This document shows positions 1-8,300 of a stretch of DNA of 14,887 nt, one piece after another. Source of the DNA: an uncultured Porphyromonadaceae bacterium (GTDB taxonomy: Bacteria > Bacteroidota > Bacteroidia > Bacteroidales > Muribaculaceae). Where the stretch lies: assembly GCA_905212215.1 (NCBI GenBank), contig CAJMDR010000019.1, positions 1 through 14,887 of the forward strand, given 5' to 3'. Under the pieces are notes generated by a model that was not told the origin of the DNA, did not search any database, and was given only the letters and a program-made list of their open reading frames with translations. How positions within the stretch are numbered: the stretch's first letter is position 1; the number at the start of each line of letters is the position of its first letter. Made by a program: the position numbers and the translations under genes.

Positions 1-108
1 TCTATGAGTGACTCCGAACTGCGCTCAATCTTTACTCTTGACCAGGATAATGAATCGGTCAATAAGAATCAGGCGGCAAAGAAAAAGACAGGAAGTAAAA
101 AGAAATAA
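1..108 (+). CDS. C-terminal end of an unidentified protein (5' end outside the window)
   Basis: The frame starting at base 1 is open for 35 codons and ends in TAA at 106-108. It encodes an acidic/polar stretch (SDSELRSIFTLDQDNESV) followed by a strongly basic tail rich in lysine (AKKKTGSKKK). Such tails are common at the end of nucleic-acid-binding proteins, and the SELRSIFTL piece faintly recalls the end of SNF2-type helicases, but this is too little to name a family. The stop codon overlaps the start of the next gene by one base (TAATG), so the two are probably co-transcribed and translationally coupled. That it is coding is inferred from the open frame plus this junction. Confidence 0.6.
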   Translation, partial: SMSDSELRSIFTLDQDNESVNKNQAAKKKTGSKKK

Positions 109-740
109 TGATAAAGACGATATTGTTTGACATGGGGGGCGTTATCTTTCTTCAGGATACCGCCGAGGCATTCCGTCGGTTTACTGAAATTGGCGTGGAT
201 GCCGGGGAATATATGGGCGATTATGGACAGAAAGGGTTCTTTCTCGCTCTTGAAAAAGGAGATATTTCTGCTGAAGGCTTCTGTGAGGAATTGTCAAAGA
301 AAGCAGGTCGCACAATGTCGTGGGAAGAGACACAGTATTGTTGGTTGGGATTCATAAAGAGTGTCCCTGTCTCCAGACTGCATAATCTGCAGAAGCTGCA
401 TGAGCATTACCGGGTCTGTCTTGCCAGCAATACGAATCCGTTCATAATGCGATATACCCGGAGTGCTAAGTTCAGCGAAGAGGGGAAGGGGATAGAGCAT
501 TATTTCGACAAATTATATTGCAGCTATGAAATGGGAGTTTGCAAGCCTGACGAGGAGTTTTTCAAGAAAATACTCCGTGAGGAGGGTCTGCAACCGTCGG
601 AGGTTGTTTTTGTCGATGACAGTGCCAAGAATATATATGCGGCGGAGGCGTTAGGCATAAGAGGCGTTTTAGTGGCGCCTGATGATGATTGGAACGACTC
701 TCTTGAAAAGGCATTGGCCGATAGTCGTCCTGACAAGTAG
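108..740 (+). CDS. HAD-superfamily (subfamily IA, YihX-like) phosphatase
   Basis: This is a 210-residue cytosolic hydrolase with all four HAD motifs. Motif I is FDMGGV with nucleophile Asp8, motif II is LASNTN (Ser107-Asn108), motif III is Lys146 in CKPDEEFF, and motif IV is VFVDDS (Asp170-Asp171). A helical cap lies between motifs I and II, at about residues 15-95. The residue two after the nucleophile, usually the acid/base Asp, is Gly10; the same replacement occurs in E. coli YihX, an alpha-glucose-1-phosphate phosphatase, so activity on a small phosphorylated metabolite is plausible. The substrate cannot be read from the sequence. The ATG overlaps the upstream stop by one base. It converges with the small membrane protein gene, leaving only 10 bases between the two stops and no obvious terminator. 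Confidence 0.9.
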   Translation: MIKTILFDMGGVIFLQDTAEAFRRFTEIGVDAGEYMGDYGQKGFFLALEKGDISAEGFCEELSKKAGRTMSWEETQYCWLGFIKSVPVSRLHNLQKLHEHYRVCLASNTNPFIMRYTRSAKFSEEGKGIEHYFDKLYCSYEMGVCKPDEEFFKKILREEGLQPSEVVFVDDSAKNIYAAEALGIRGVLVAPDDDWNDSLEKALADSRPDK

Positions 741-750
741 CGAGAAGCGG

Positions 751-939
751 TTATTGTTTCTTTTTCGGGAGATTCAGCCCGACGAATACAGCGCCTAAAG
801 CGGTGAAAATTACTCCTGAGAAGCCGAAGAAGGAATTACCCTGAATGAAGAACAGTCCTAAGACTAATGTGGCCAATCCTGCTATTATGCAGATTATGCC
901 GCAGATGAAACCGGTTTTGCGAAGAGCGTCATTGTCCAT
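751..939 (-). CDS. Small two-helix inner-membrane protein, function unknown
   Basis: This is a 62-residue protein with a short charged N-terminus (MDNDALRK), two hydrophobic helices at about residues 9-31 and 37-57, and a basic end (PKKKQ). The charge pattern predicts both ends in the cytoplasm. Glycine and small residues are frequent in both helices. I do not recognise a family. It is supported as a real gene by the clean ATG start, the coherent membrane topology, and Bacteroidota-type promoter boxes at 963-990 just upstream. It lies downstream of, and in the same direction as, the AraC remnant, but has its own promoter. It could be a stress-related membrane peptide or a conserved hypothetical; no function can be assigned. 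Confidence 0.7.
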   Translation of the reverse strand: MDNDALRKTGFICGIICIIAGLATLVLGLFFIQGNSFFGFSGVIFTALGAVFVGLNLPKKKQ

Positions 940-962
940 AGTTCAAATAGTTGTTTACAGAG

Positions 963-990
963 CAAAATTAATAAAAAATATTGATGTAAA
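963..990 (-). promoter_or_regulatory. Predicted Bacteroidota-type promoter of the small membrane protein gene
   Basis: On the - strand, TAATTTTG (963-970) matches the Bacteroidota -7 consensus TAnnTTTG exactly. A TTTAC element (986-990) begins 20 bases upstream of it, at the position of the weaker -33 box. The ATG of the 62-residue protein is 23 bases downstream of the -7 box. The surrounding DNA is strongly AT-rich. The box is seen directly; promoter activity is inferred. Confidence 0.55.
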
Positions 991-997
991 CACGTTA

Positions 998-1273
998 TCA
1001 GTGTGCTAAGAGAGATTGGCTTCTGTAATCTTTTGGAGAGCAGCCTACAGTTCTCTTGAAAGCTCGGCTGAAATATTGTGGATACTGGTAGCCGAGAGAA
1101 TATGCAATCTCGCTGATGGATTTGTCGTGGCGCACAAGCATGTCTTTAGCCATATCTATGGTCTTTTGCTGGATATAGTTCTGACATCGCCCTTTTATGC
1201 TTTGGCGGGGTGCACTGTTGGCAGGCGTTGAAATAGCTTTTTGGCGATAAAGTTTTCCCTGCTGAAATAGCAA
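998..1273 (-). pseudogene. Degraded AraC-family transcriptional regulator (C-terminal DNA-binding part only)
   Basis: The last 60 or so residues are an excellent AraC/XylS second helix-turn-helix: YIQQKTIDMAKDML, then SISEIAYSLGYQYPQYFSRAF and VGCSPKDYR. Full AraC regulators are about 280-300 residues, and the sensory domain and most of the first helix-turn-helix are missing. The only start codon in this frame is TTG at 1271-1273; the frame stays open to about 1351 without an ATG. Before about 1210 the in-frame residues no longer look AraC-like, whereas another - strand frame over 1215-1277 reads TLSPKSYFNACQQ, which resembles the first helix-turn-helix. This suggests an old frameshift plus 5' deletion. 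A short stand-alone DNA-binding protein is possible but less likely. The stop is TGA at 998-1000. Confidence 0.7.
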
Positions 1274-1333
1274 ATGTCTATTTTTTAGAATGGATGTTTG
1301 CGAGAAGACAAATATTGTTGTCCTGAGTTGTCG

Positions 1334-1352
1334 GCCTCCGCTTGGCGGAGGC
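1334..1352 (-). terminator. GC-rich hairpin after queE (possible transcript 3' end)
   Basis: A perfect 8-bp stem (1334-1341 with 1345-1352, GCCTCCGC/GCGGAGGC) closes a 3-base loop. It begins 18 bases after the queE stop codon in the direction of transcription. No long U-tract follows on either strand, so it is not a textbook intrinsic terminator. It could instead protect the 3' end of the que message. The rest of the 1274-1370 stretch holds nothing else I recognise apart from the decayed front of the AraC remnant. Confidence 0.45.
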
Positions 1353-1370
1353 TACGGTCAGCCCTTGCAT

Positions 1371-1970
1371 TTATGGTATATCGAGGAACCGATGCATCTG
1401 TGCTGAAAGTACCCATCTGGGATCCGAAAGCACCCGTTTTACAGTCCTTTGTATGTTGTGCCTGTACTGTTCCGTGTCATTGACAAAACATGGCTGCAGA
1501 TACATCAGTGTCTCTCTTTTCCGGCAGGCAAGATTGAAGTAAGGCTCAAGATTCTGGCCTATATCGACTACTTTTATTTCATCGGCGTGTTCAATCCTTA
1601 TCGGTAACTCTACAGCGCCGCTGATGCCGGTTTTAGGGGAAAGAGTGATCCAGTCAATCCCCGACGGCAGAACATTGGTGCCGTTTGTCTCGATGGCTAT
1701 TTTTTTGTCGGTGGCAGTCTGCAGAAAGGTAACGAAATCCTCGCCAATCTGGAGGCTTGGCTCGCCGCCGGTAAGGATGATCCATTGTGCCGGATAACGG
1801 TTTACAGACTCTGCAATCTCCTCGTCGCTCATCATTCTTCCATTCTGATGCTTAGTGTCGCAGAACGGACACCGAAGATTGCAGCCTGAGAAGCGGATGA
1901 AGACAGAAGCCACACCCGTATGCCTTCCCTCGCCTTGGAGAGAATAGAAAATCTCGTTTATCTTCCGCAC
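1371..1970 (-). CDS. queE: 7-carboxy-7-deazaguanine synthase QueE (radical SAM)
   Basis: QueE converts 6-carboxy-5,6,7,8-tetrahydropterin to 7-carboxy-7-deazaguanine using S-adenosylmethionine and a [4Fe-4S] cluster, the second dedicated step to preQ0/queuosine. The 199-residue protein begins with the family's KINEIFYSLQGEG signature. It has the cluster motif CNLRCPFC (Cys30, Cys34, Cys37), a CX3CX2C spacing, followed by DTKH. The SAM-binding TGGEPSLQ is at residues 67-74, and ETNGT follows near 94-98. The start is GTG at 1968-1970. No ATG lies between it and the in-frame queD stop 24 bases upstream, and the motif offset fits the family. It is the last gene of the queF-queC-queD-queE run and probably shares its message. 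Confidence 0.95.
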   Translation of the reverse strand: MRKINEIFYSLQGEGRHTGVASVFIRFSGCNLRCPFCDTKHQNGRMMSDEEIAESVNRYPAQWIILTGGEPSLQIGEDFVTFLQTATDKKIAIETNGTNVLPSGIDWITLSPKTGISGAVELPIRIEHADEIKVVDIGQNLEPYFNLACRKRETLMYLQPCFVNDTEQYRHNIQRTVKRVLSDPRWVLSAQMHRFLDIP

Positions 1971-1994
1971 TTGAGATTTATTTTTAACTGCTTC

Positions 1995-2327
1995 TTAATC
2001 GGCTTCGTAGGCGGCAATGTTGCCTTCGCTTTCCTGCACCTCGCAACGATAGCAATAGGGCACATTCTCCACCACCCAGCGTGCTATGTTTTCCGCAGTA
2101 GGATTGAAGTCGAATACATCGTTGAGCACCTTGTGGTCCATGGTGCCGAGGATAAGCTGTTTCACTGCGGTGAAGTCCACCACCATGCCATTGGCGTTGA
2201 GCTTGTCGGAACGGCATTCAACGGTGATTATCCAGTTGTGGCCGTGCACCACCTTACATTTGCTCTCGTAGTCGAGACAGAGGCGGTGTGCGGCCGAAAC
2301 TTCTATCTTTTTCTTTACGTAGTACAT
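1995..2327 (-). CDS. queD: 6-carboxy-5,6,7,8-tetrahydropterin synthase QueD
   Basis: QueD turns 7,8-dihydroneopterin triphosphate into 6-carboxytetrahydropterin, the first committed step toward 7-deazaguanine. This 110-residue member of the PTPS/T-fold family keeps the zinc histidines (His14 in AAHRL; His28 and His30 in VHGHNW) and the catalytic Cys24. It also keeps the Asp64-His65 pair (TMDHKVLND), PTAENIA at 76-82 and the substrate-binding Glu in QESEGN near 99-101. It is slightly shorter than the usual 118-125 residues but lacks no motif. The ATG overlaps the queC TGA by one base (TGATG), which indicates translational coupling. The alternative family member, a 6-pyruvoyltetrahydropterin synthase, is unlikely given the neighbours queC, queE and queF. 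Confidence 0.95.
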   Translation of the reverse strand: MYYVKKKIEVSAAHRLCLDYESKCKVVHGHNWIITVECRSDKLNANGMVVDFTAVKQLILGTMDHKVLNDVFDFNPTAENIARWVVENVPYCYRCEVQESEGNIAAYEAD

Positions 2328-2983
2328 CAGTTATCGTAAACAGTTGGGTCCGCTACATTGGCGTCGGCGAAGGCCTGACGGCGTTCGCGGCATGTGCCAC
2401 ATTCCCCGCAGTGCTTCTCGTCACCTTTATAGCAGGAATAGGTGCATGAATAATCTATGCCGAGCCTTGCGCCACGCTCTATTATCTGCGCTTTGGTGAG
2501 GAAAGTATAAGGACCTTCCACACGTATGCCGGGATAAGTGCCTTTCCGCGCCGCCTGGTCCATGGCCTTGATGAAGTCAGGACGGCAGTCGGGGTAGATG
2601 TCATGATCACCGCCATGGTTGGCTATCATCACTCTTTCCAGACCACGGCTCTCGGCAAGTCCGATGGCTACCGACAGCATGATGCCGTTGCGGAAAGGAA
2701 CGACTGTGGAACTCATGTTCTCGCAGTCATAGTCTCCCGTAGGAATGGCCTCGGCGCCGCTCAGCAGCGATGAGTTGAAGTATTTTCCTATGAAACCCAA
2801 TGGTATCACCAAATGTTCAATGCCTAAACGACGGCAATGCTCGCGGGCACATTCCAGTTCGCGGGCATTGTGGTTGGAACCATAGTCGAAGCTTACCGCC
2901 AAAGCGGTACGCTGTGCATAGTCATAGAGCAGGGTAGTGGAGTCGATGCCACCGCTGAGTACCACTAATATGTCTTTTTTCAT
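2327..2983 (-). CDS. queC: 7-cyano-7-deazaguanine synthase QueC
   Basis: QueC is an ATP-dependent, zinc-containing ligase that converts 7-carboxy-7-deazaguanine and ammonia to preQ0. The 218-residue protein starts with the PP-loop LSGGIDSTT (residues 9-17), which binds ATP. It carries the family's central blocks VPFRNGIMLSVA (95-106) and NHGGDHDIYPDCRP (122-135). Its C-terminal zinc site is Cys184-X7-Cys192-X2-Cys195-X2-Cys198 (SCYKGDEKHCGECGTC). The length is close to the usual 220-230. The start is ATG at 2981-2983, 23 bases after the queF stop; its TGA overlaps the queD ATG. The order queF-queC-queD-queE makes a compact preQ1 cassette. Confidence 0.96.
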   Translation of the reverse strand: MKKDILVVLSGGIDSTTLLYDYAQRTALAVSFDYGSNHNARELECAREHCRRLGIEHLVIPLGFIGKYFNSSLLSGAEAIPTGDYDCENMSSTVVPFRNGIMLSVAIGLAESRGLERVMIANHGGDHDIYPDCRPDFIKAMDQAARKGTYPGIRVEGPYTFLTKAQIIERGARLGIDYSCTYSCYKGDEKHCGECGTCRERRQAFADANVADPTVYDN

Positions 2984-3006
2984 AAGTAGCTTGTCAAGAA
3001 TGCTTG

Positions 3007-3474
3007 TTAGATCTTAGGAAAATTCTCCAGCATACGTTTCTGGCACAGATGCTGGTGCTGTTCGTCGGCGCGACATGCGAACGGGTTTATGCTGATGCCG
3101 CCACGAGGCATGAAACGCCCTACAACTTCTATGTAGCGCGGATGCATGAGTTCCCAGAGATCATTGAGGATGATGTTTACGCAGTCCTCGTGGAAATCGC
3201 CATGGTTGCGGAAGCTGAAAAGATAGAGCTTGAGGCTCTTGCTCTCCACCATCTCCACATCGGGGATATATGAAATGTAAAGATGTCCGAAGTCCGGCTG
3301 ACCTGTCTTGGGACACAGAGTGGTGAACTCCGGACAATCAAGACTCACCAGATAGTCGCGGTCCTGATGTTTGTTTACAAAGGTTTCCAGCAATGCCGGA
3401 TTATAATTGTTAGGGTATGCAACTTTCTGGTTTCCCAGCAGCGTAACCCCTTTCAGTTCTTCTTCTGTCCTCAC
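3007..3474 (-). CDS. queF: NADPH-dependent 7-cyano-7-deazaguanine reductase QueF (short, YkvM type)
   Basis: QueF reduces the nitrile of preQ0 to the aminomethyl group of preQ1, the base inserted into tRNA by Tgt. The 155-residue protein is of the short unimodular type. Cys54 in [13 protein letters not shown] forms the thioimide, with Asp61 next to it. [20 protein letters not shown] (77-96) is the QueF signature, and Glu96 matches the substrate-binding Glu of the Bacillus enzyme. The start is GTG at 3472-3474: the frame is closed by a stop four codons upstream and no ATG is available, and the GVTLLGNQ block sits where expected. It is the first que gene of the run, 63 bases after ispF. A preQ1 riboswitch was looked for in that gap and not found. 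Confidence 0.95.
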   Translation of the reverse strand: MRTEEELKGVTLLGNQKVAYPNNYNPALLETFVNKHQDRDYLVSLDCPEFTTLCPKTGQPDFGHLYISYIPDVEMVESKSLKLYLFSFRNHGDFHEDCVNIILNDLWELMHPRYIEVVGRFMPRGGISINPFACRADEQHQHLCQKRMLENFPKI

Positions 3475-3537
3475 TGTCGTTGATTAATTGGTTGACACAA
3501 TTATAAGTTGGAAATTGACCTTTCGCCGTGGCGGTTT

Positions 3538-4023
3538 TTAAACCGGTCCAATCAGTACGTTTGCGAAGGCGGCTATACCCTCTTTGCGCCCTGTGAAGCC
3601 GAGGTGTTCGGTGGTGGTGGCTTTTACTGCCACGCAGCCTACGTCTATGCTCAGCAGCTCGGCTATTTTCTCGCGCATAAGGTCTATGTAAGGAGCCAAT
3701 TTCGGTTTCTGGGCACAGATAGTGATGTCTACGTTTCCGGGTTTCCAGCCTGCGTCAGACACTAAATCCACGACTTTTGTAAGCAGTATCTTGCTGTCGA
3801 TTCCTTTTAGATTCGGATCCGTATCAGGGAAATAGTAGCCTATATCCCGCAGTCCCGCCGCACCTAAAAGAGCGTCGCAGAGAGCATGCAGCGACACATC
3901 GGCATCGCTGTGGCCTAACAGCCCTTCATCTACATCCGGTATCTCTATGCCGCAAAGCCAGAGCTTGCGCCCTGGCTTGAACTTATGCACGTCGATTCCC
4001 AATCCTGTACGTATAGGTATCAT
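3538..4023 (-). CDS. ispF: 2-C-methyl-D-erythritol 2,4-cyclodiphosphate synthase IspF
   Basis: IspF cyclises CDP-methylerythritol 2-phosphate with loss of CMP in the MEP pathway to isoprenoids; it is a cytosolic zinc-dependent trimer. The 161-residue protein has the usual size. The metal site is Asp11 and His13 (GLGIDVHKF) with His46 in LLGHSDADVSLHALCDALLG. DIGYYFPDTDP follows at 60-70, and the nucleotide-binding KATTTEHLGFTGRKEGIAA occurs at about 134-152. The ATG is 13 bases downstream of the porV stop, so the two are probably on one message although they are functionally unrelated. As I recall, a porU-porV-ispF order also occurs in Porphyromonas gingivalis, so the linkage may be old. Confidence 0.95.
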   Translation of the reverse strand: MIPIRTGLGIDVHKFKPGRKLWLCGIEIPDVDEGLLGHSDADVSLHALCDALLGAAGLRDIGYYFPDTDPNLKGIDSKILLTKVVDLVSDAGWKPGNVDITICAQKPKLAPYIDLMREKIAELLSIDVGCVAVKATTTEHLGFTGRKEGIAAFANVLIGPV

Positions 4024-4036
4024 GCCTGTTTACTGT

Positions 4037-5263
4037 TTATTTGCGGCGTTTGCCGAGGAGATCACGCAGTCCGTCGAGGTCGAAAGAGAGTGTGAATCTC
4101 AGTGTCTGGTCCAGGGGTGAGTTCTGCGAGGTGGCAAGCAGATACGAGGCATCGAGCCTTACCACATTCAGCGAGAAGCCGGCGCCGAAGCCGAAGTAGG
4201 AGCGGCCACCTTTGTTGGCGTTCTCGTAGTAGTAGCCCATGCGACCGAAGAACTGCTGGTTGTAAGCATATTCCGCACCTACGCTCCAGGTAATTTCCTG
4301 CAATTCCTCCTTGAAGCCGCCTGGGGCGTCGCTGAAGCTCTTGAATATGCCGCTGATGGGCGACTGGTCGTTCCATTTCTGCAAGGCTTCTTCATACTCC
4401 AACTGTCCTTCAGGAGTGGTGGTGTCGTAATCCTTTGCACGAGGTTTGGTGGGGACAAGCAGTTTGTTGGCATCGACGCCGAAAGCCAAAGTATGGTAGT
4501 CTGCCAGCGGGAACATGAAGCTCGCGCCGATGCGCAGATTGGTAGGCAGGAATGCATTGTTGGCACCGTGGTCATAGCTAACCTTGGTACCTATATTTGA
4601 GATATTGAAGCCCCAGGCGAACTGACATTCATTGCGCCCTACCATGGGATATGACACATAATATCCGGAGATGTCGGCCGAGAACGCCGAGGCCGCGGAG
4701 TTGGACTCGGAGGTATAAGTGTCGGTCCACGAAAGGTCTGAAAGAATATAGCGGAGTACTACGCCCATGGAGAATTTCTCCGACAGTTTACGCGAATATC
4801 CGAGGTCGAACGCCATTTCGTAAGGATTGATGGTCTGTACGCCGCCGCCACCGGTGGAATTGCCGCCGAAGGTGACTTCGCCGAGCGAGAAGTAGTGGAA
4901 CGAGGCCGAGATTGCCTGGTTGTCACCGCTGCCCGGTTTCCAGTAGCCTGCCAGTTCGGCAAGGAAGATGTCGTTGACAATTTTACGCAACCAGGGGGTA
5001 TAGCTAAGCGCCAGTCCTCCCTGTGAGTAAGTGAAGGCATATTTCGACGGATTCCAGTATTGTGAATTGACATCCGGGTCAGTGGCGGCGCCTAAATAAC
5101 CCATACCTGTCGAACGGGCGTCAGGGGCGATGCCTAACGTAGTAACGCCTGTGTTGACAGGATTGAAATCCGTTTCCTTGATGTCGTTGCTTCCGCCCTG
5201 AGCCTTGACGGTAAACGGTGTCAGTATAAGCAGGGCGAAGAGAGCAGTTAGGAGTCTGTTCAT
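4037..5263 (-). CDS. porV: Type IX secretion outer-membrane channel/shuttle protein PorV (LptO)
   Basis: PorV is a FadL-like outer-membrane beta-barrel that collects T9SS cargo from the Sov translocon and brings it to the PorU sortase. The 408-residue precursor has a signal peptide (hydrophobic residues 4-19, cleavage probably near AQG at 21-23). The PorV hallmark follows: GVTTLGIAPDARSTGMGY at about 38-55, then NSQYWNPSKYAF and LSYTPWLRKI. The rest alternates as expected of beta-strands (for example YFGFGAGFSLNVVRLDASY near the end). The protein does not stop at the last strand (LRFTLSFDL) but continues for about 11 residues with a basic LLGKRRK tail. It lies 122 bases downstream of the second C25 peptidase gene, with a strong hairpin between them, and 13 bases upstream of ispF. 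Confidence 0.93.
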   Translation of the reverse strand: MNRLLTALFALLILTPFTVKAQGGSNDIKETDFNPVNTGVTTLGIAPDARSTGMGYLGAATDPDVNSQYWNPSKYAFTYSQGGLALSYTPWLRKIVNDIFLAELAGYWKPGSGDNQAISASFHYFSLGEVTFGGNSTGGGGVQTINPYEMAFDLGYSRKLSEKFSMGVVLRYILSDLSWTDTYTSESNSAASAFSADISGYYVSYPMVGRNECQFAWGFNISNIGTKVSYDHGANNAFLPTNLRIGASFMFPLADYHTLAFGVDANKLLVPTKPRAKDYDTTTPEGQLEYEEALQKWNDQSPISGIFKSFSDAPGGFKEELQEITWSVGAEYAYNQQFFGRMGYYYENANKGGRSYFGFGAGFSLNVVRLDASYLLATSQNSPLDQTLRFTLSFDLDGLRDLLGKRRK

Positions 5264-5321
5264 TGTTTGTAAAAGAAGGGGTTGGGCCTTCCTATTCTAT
5301 AAACTGAGTTTGGCCTTAAAT

Positions 5322-5361
5322 ATTGTCTGCCGGAACTTTTTGAAGGATTCCGGCAGGCAAT
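5322..5361 (-). terminator. Strong 14-bp hairpin between the second C25 gene and porV
   Basis: The arms 5322-5335 and 5348-5361 pair over 14 bp with a single G-T wobble (ATTGTCTGCCGGAA with TTCCGGCAGGCAAT) around a 12-base loop. It starts 24 bases after the stop of the upstream C25 peptidase gene, and its leading arm is GC-rich in the middle. The base run after it on the - strand (ATTTAAGG) is only weakly U-rich, so it may be a partial terminator, an RNA-processing site or a stabiliser that changes the PorU-like to PorV ratio. No TAnnTTTG promoter box is visible between the hairpin and the porV ATG. Confidence 0.55.
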
Positions 5362-5385
5362 TATAACGGTAGTATCTTTATTCGC

Positions 5386-8300
5386 TTACATCACCGGCAC
5401 ATACACGCCTTTGCTCACTGCGCTTCTTCCCGAACGGTCGGTATAGCGTACGAAGGCCTTATAAAGTCCTGTAGGAACGCGGTTGCCTGAAAGATTCTTC
5501 AGGTCCCATGCCGTTGTGCTTCCCTTATAAGGTACCGTAGCAATCATATTGCCGAGAGCATCGGTTATCACTATGTTGCCTTCGCTGACTTCCGAAGCTG
5601 TCTCGGCGGGTAAGTCGAGGGTGGCCTGAGTGCGGCACAATGTCTCGGCAAGCACAGGTGCCATGCTCTCGTTGATGCCTACCTCAAAGAAATATTCCTC
5701 TGTGGCTCTGTTGCCGTAATAGTCCGTCACTTCCGCCGTTATGCTGTGTTTGCCTTTCTCAAGGCCCGATACCGGATAGCGGATAAGCAGTTGCTTGCCT
5801 CCGTCTTCCATGGTGGCGAAGTCCGCTACGGTAGGCGATACCTGTTTGCCGTCAATGTTGATAATCAGCGGCGAGTCAAATGCTTTTTCATCAAGACGTA
5901 TGCCACGGTTGTCGTTGGCCTTGATGATAAGTGTGAATTCTTCAGGCAGCATTGCCTGGCCGTCGCATCCCTCAGCTTGCATCATGGTAATGGAAGGGCT
6001 CTCTGTATCTTTTTCCGGCGTTGAGCCGCCTTCCGCTACTTTCACATTGGCTCTTCCGCTCCATGTGCCTCCTATACGCTGTGTGGCGTCGTAGGCGGTA
6101 AGTGTCATTCTTATATTTTTGCCGTCGAATTCAGTAAGCCCGAAGGGTATCTCGCTGTCAAAGCTGAAACGGCCATCCTTTACTGTAAAGTTCTGTATGG
6201 CGGCTACCTCCGACTCATAGCTTACACTGTCGATATAAAAGTTTGGTTCTTTGCTTACTTTGCCGTGGGTCTTGTCGCGATATGCCGGACGGTACCATTT
6301 CAGCACCGCATTACCGTTGAAGTTTGAGGCGGTTGTGCCTGACGGAGTGGTGATTCTCCCCTCGAATTTCATCGTCTTGCCGGGGATGAGTTCTTCCGGA
6401 CTCTTCGTCATGCTGACTTTCATTGTCGGCAGAGTAAGGCGTACCAATGGGTCGCAAAGAAGGTGGAATTTATATTTGCTCTGGCTGCCGCTCAGCCGGT
6501 TTTTGGTACGGCGCACTAACTCGCCTACAGTGGGCGGAACACCGGTGGACTGTTCTACAAGGGGAGTCAACAACCCGTTGAAGGTCTGCATGAATGCCAA
6601 GTTGTCAAGGCCGAATGCGGTGCGTACGGTGCCTACAAGACCGATGAGGCCACCTTTTGTGGACAGCACCATGTGTTCAGATACACCGCGAACACCAAGC
6701 TCATAAAGTGTTGTCTCGCAGGAGGCGAATGTCATAATACCCATTCTCCTATTGGTGAGGTGCATCATGTCGTTGGAGTTCAGCAACGGAGCGTCATGGC
6801 CTATGGTGCGCGGTGAACCGTGGCCCACATACTCCATGAGCGGTGTGCCGTAATGGAACGACTTGTAAAGCGGTTCCTTGATGCCGGGATAGCCATATTC
6901 GCCGAAATAAAGCTTATCGAAGACAGAGGTGGAGTCGTTGCCCTGAGCAATGACGGCAGCGAGTCTCTCTTGATATTCAATATGAGTGCCTTCATTCTTG
7001 TCATCGGCTATCATGCCTATGCGTTCCATCCAGTATGCGCGGCTATCGTCGTTGTAGTAATTTACCAACTTATCATAGTAGCGGGCTGCCTCGGCATCGG
7101 TCACTACCGGCAGTGAGGCTACTGCAATGTTCATTGTCTCCGAGGAGATATAGGTCTTCTGGTAGTCGCCGAACATGCCGTATATGTCGGTGTATGCGAG
7201 GCAATTTTCAAGATATGTGGCATCGGGATACTGATAGACGATTATGGCGTCGCGCGGAGCTTCGGAATATTCACCCCTGACATTGCTTAGTTGCGGACCG
7301 TAGAGCAGTACCGAGTTCAGGTTTGAGCCGGGAAGCTGATGAAGCATCCTGAGCATGCAGCGGTAAGCCATGGGGTCAGGCCTGCCCGACGAGAAATTGT
7401 TGTATATGTTGTCAATTACGGCGACAGCTACTTTCACCCCGTCATACTCATTATGGAAATCAGCCAACTGGCGTGCCCTTTGTTCGAACTCTCGGGTGGT
7501 GATGATTACCATTGTGGGATTCATTGCCGTCAGTTCGGCGCGGAAGTCGCGGTTATCGACTTTCCCGATTATCTCCGGTTCAGGCTGTTCCTTGGAGGCA
7601 TTGAAAATGGCAAGATTACGATAACCTGACTCTGTGGTGGCATAGCCATCCTGGACGGTCATGATCCGCGGCATCGAGGCATTGGTGATGTCCCAGGCGG
7701 CGATTTCCGTGCCCGAAGGAAGTTTTACCGATTTCCCTTCTCCAACCTGTGCTGTGACGGCGAACTGGTTCTCGCTGTTGCCGAACTCAAGATTGCGGAC
7801 GTAGGTAAGCACGAAATAGTCAAGATAAGCCTGAGCTTCTTTGACATCGTATGCTTTCCATGTTAAATCCACTATGCCGGACTCTTTTGGAGCGGGAGTA
7901 TTGAAATGGGTATTACTGTTGGTCCTTACATAAAAATACTCCTGTTCACGGTATAGAAAGTTGGCTATTCCTGCCTTCTGACCGTCTAAATCTATATCAA
8001 GTGTTGACGAGGCCCAGCTAAGAGCGTTGAAACGCAGATTCAGCAACGCCGATGAATTGGCCGTTGCCTGAGGTGCGGTATAAGCGAAGCTTTGTTTGCG
8101 TTTGTCGCTTTCCAGGAATGACTCTCCCCAGAATGTCTGGCCGCTATGGCTCATGCCCTGAGTGATGTCCTTTTCATGGTAGAAGTAGGAATAACCGGTT
8201 GCGGCGGCATTGGCTTTGTCGGGCGTAGCGGTACCTGTGGTGGTCATGGCAACCGGAGTGGCGACATCGCTGAGGAAATAGAAGCCTTTGGTGGTATAGA

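Noticed and set aside
3475..3537. preQ1 riboswitch or promoter upstream of queF
   Set aside because: The 63-base gap lacks the preQ1-I hairpin and A-rich tail pattern. The best -7 candidate (TAATTGTG, 3496-3503) has one mismatch and no -33 partner, so neither is listed.
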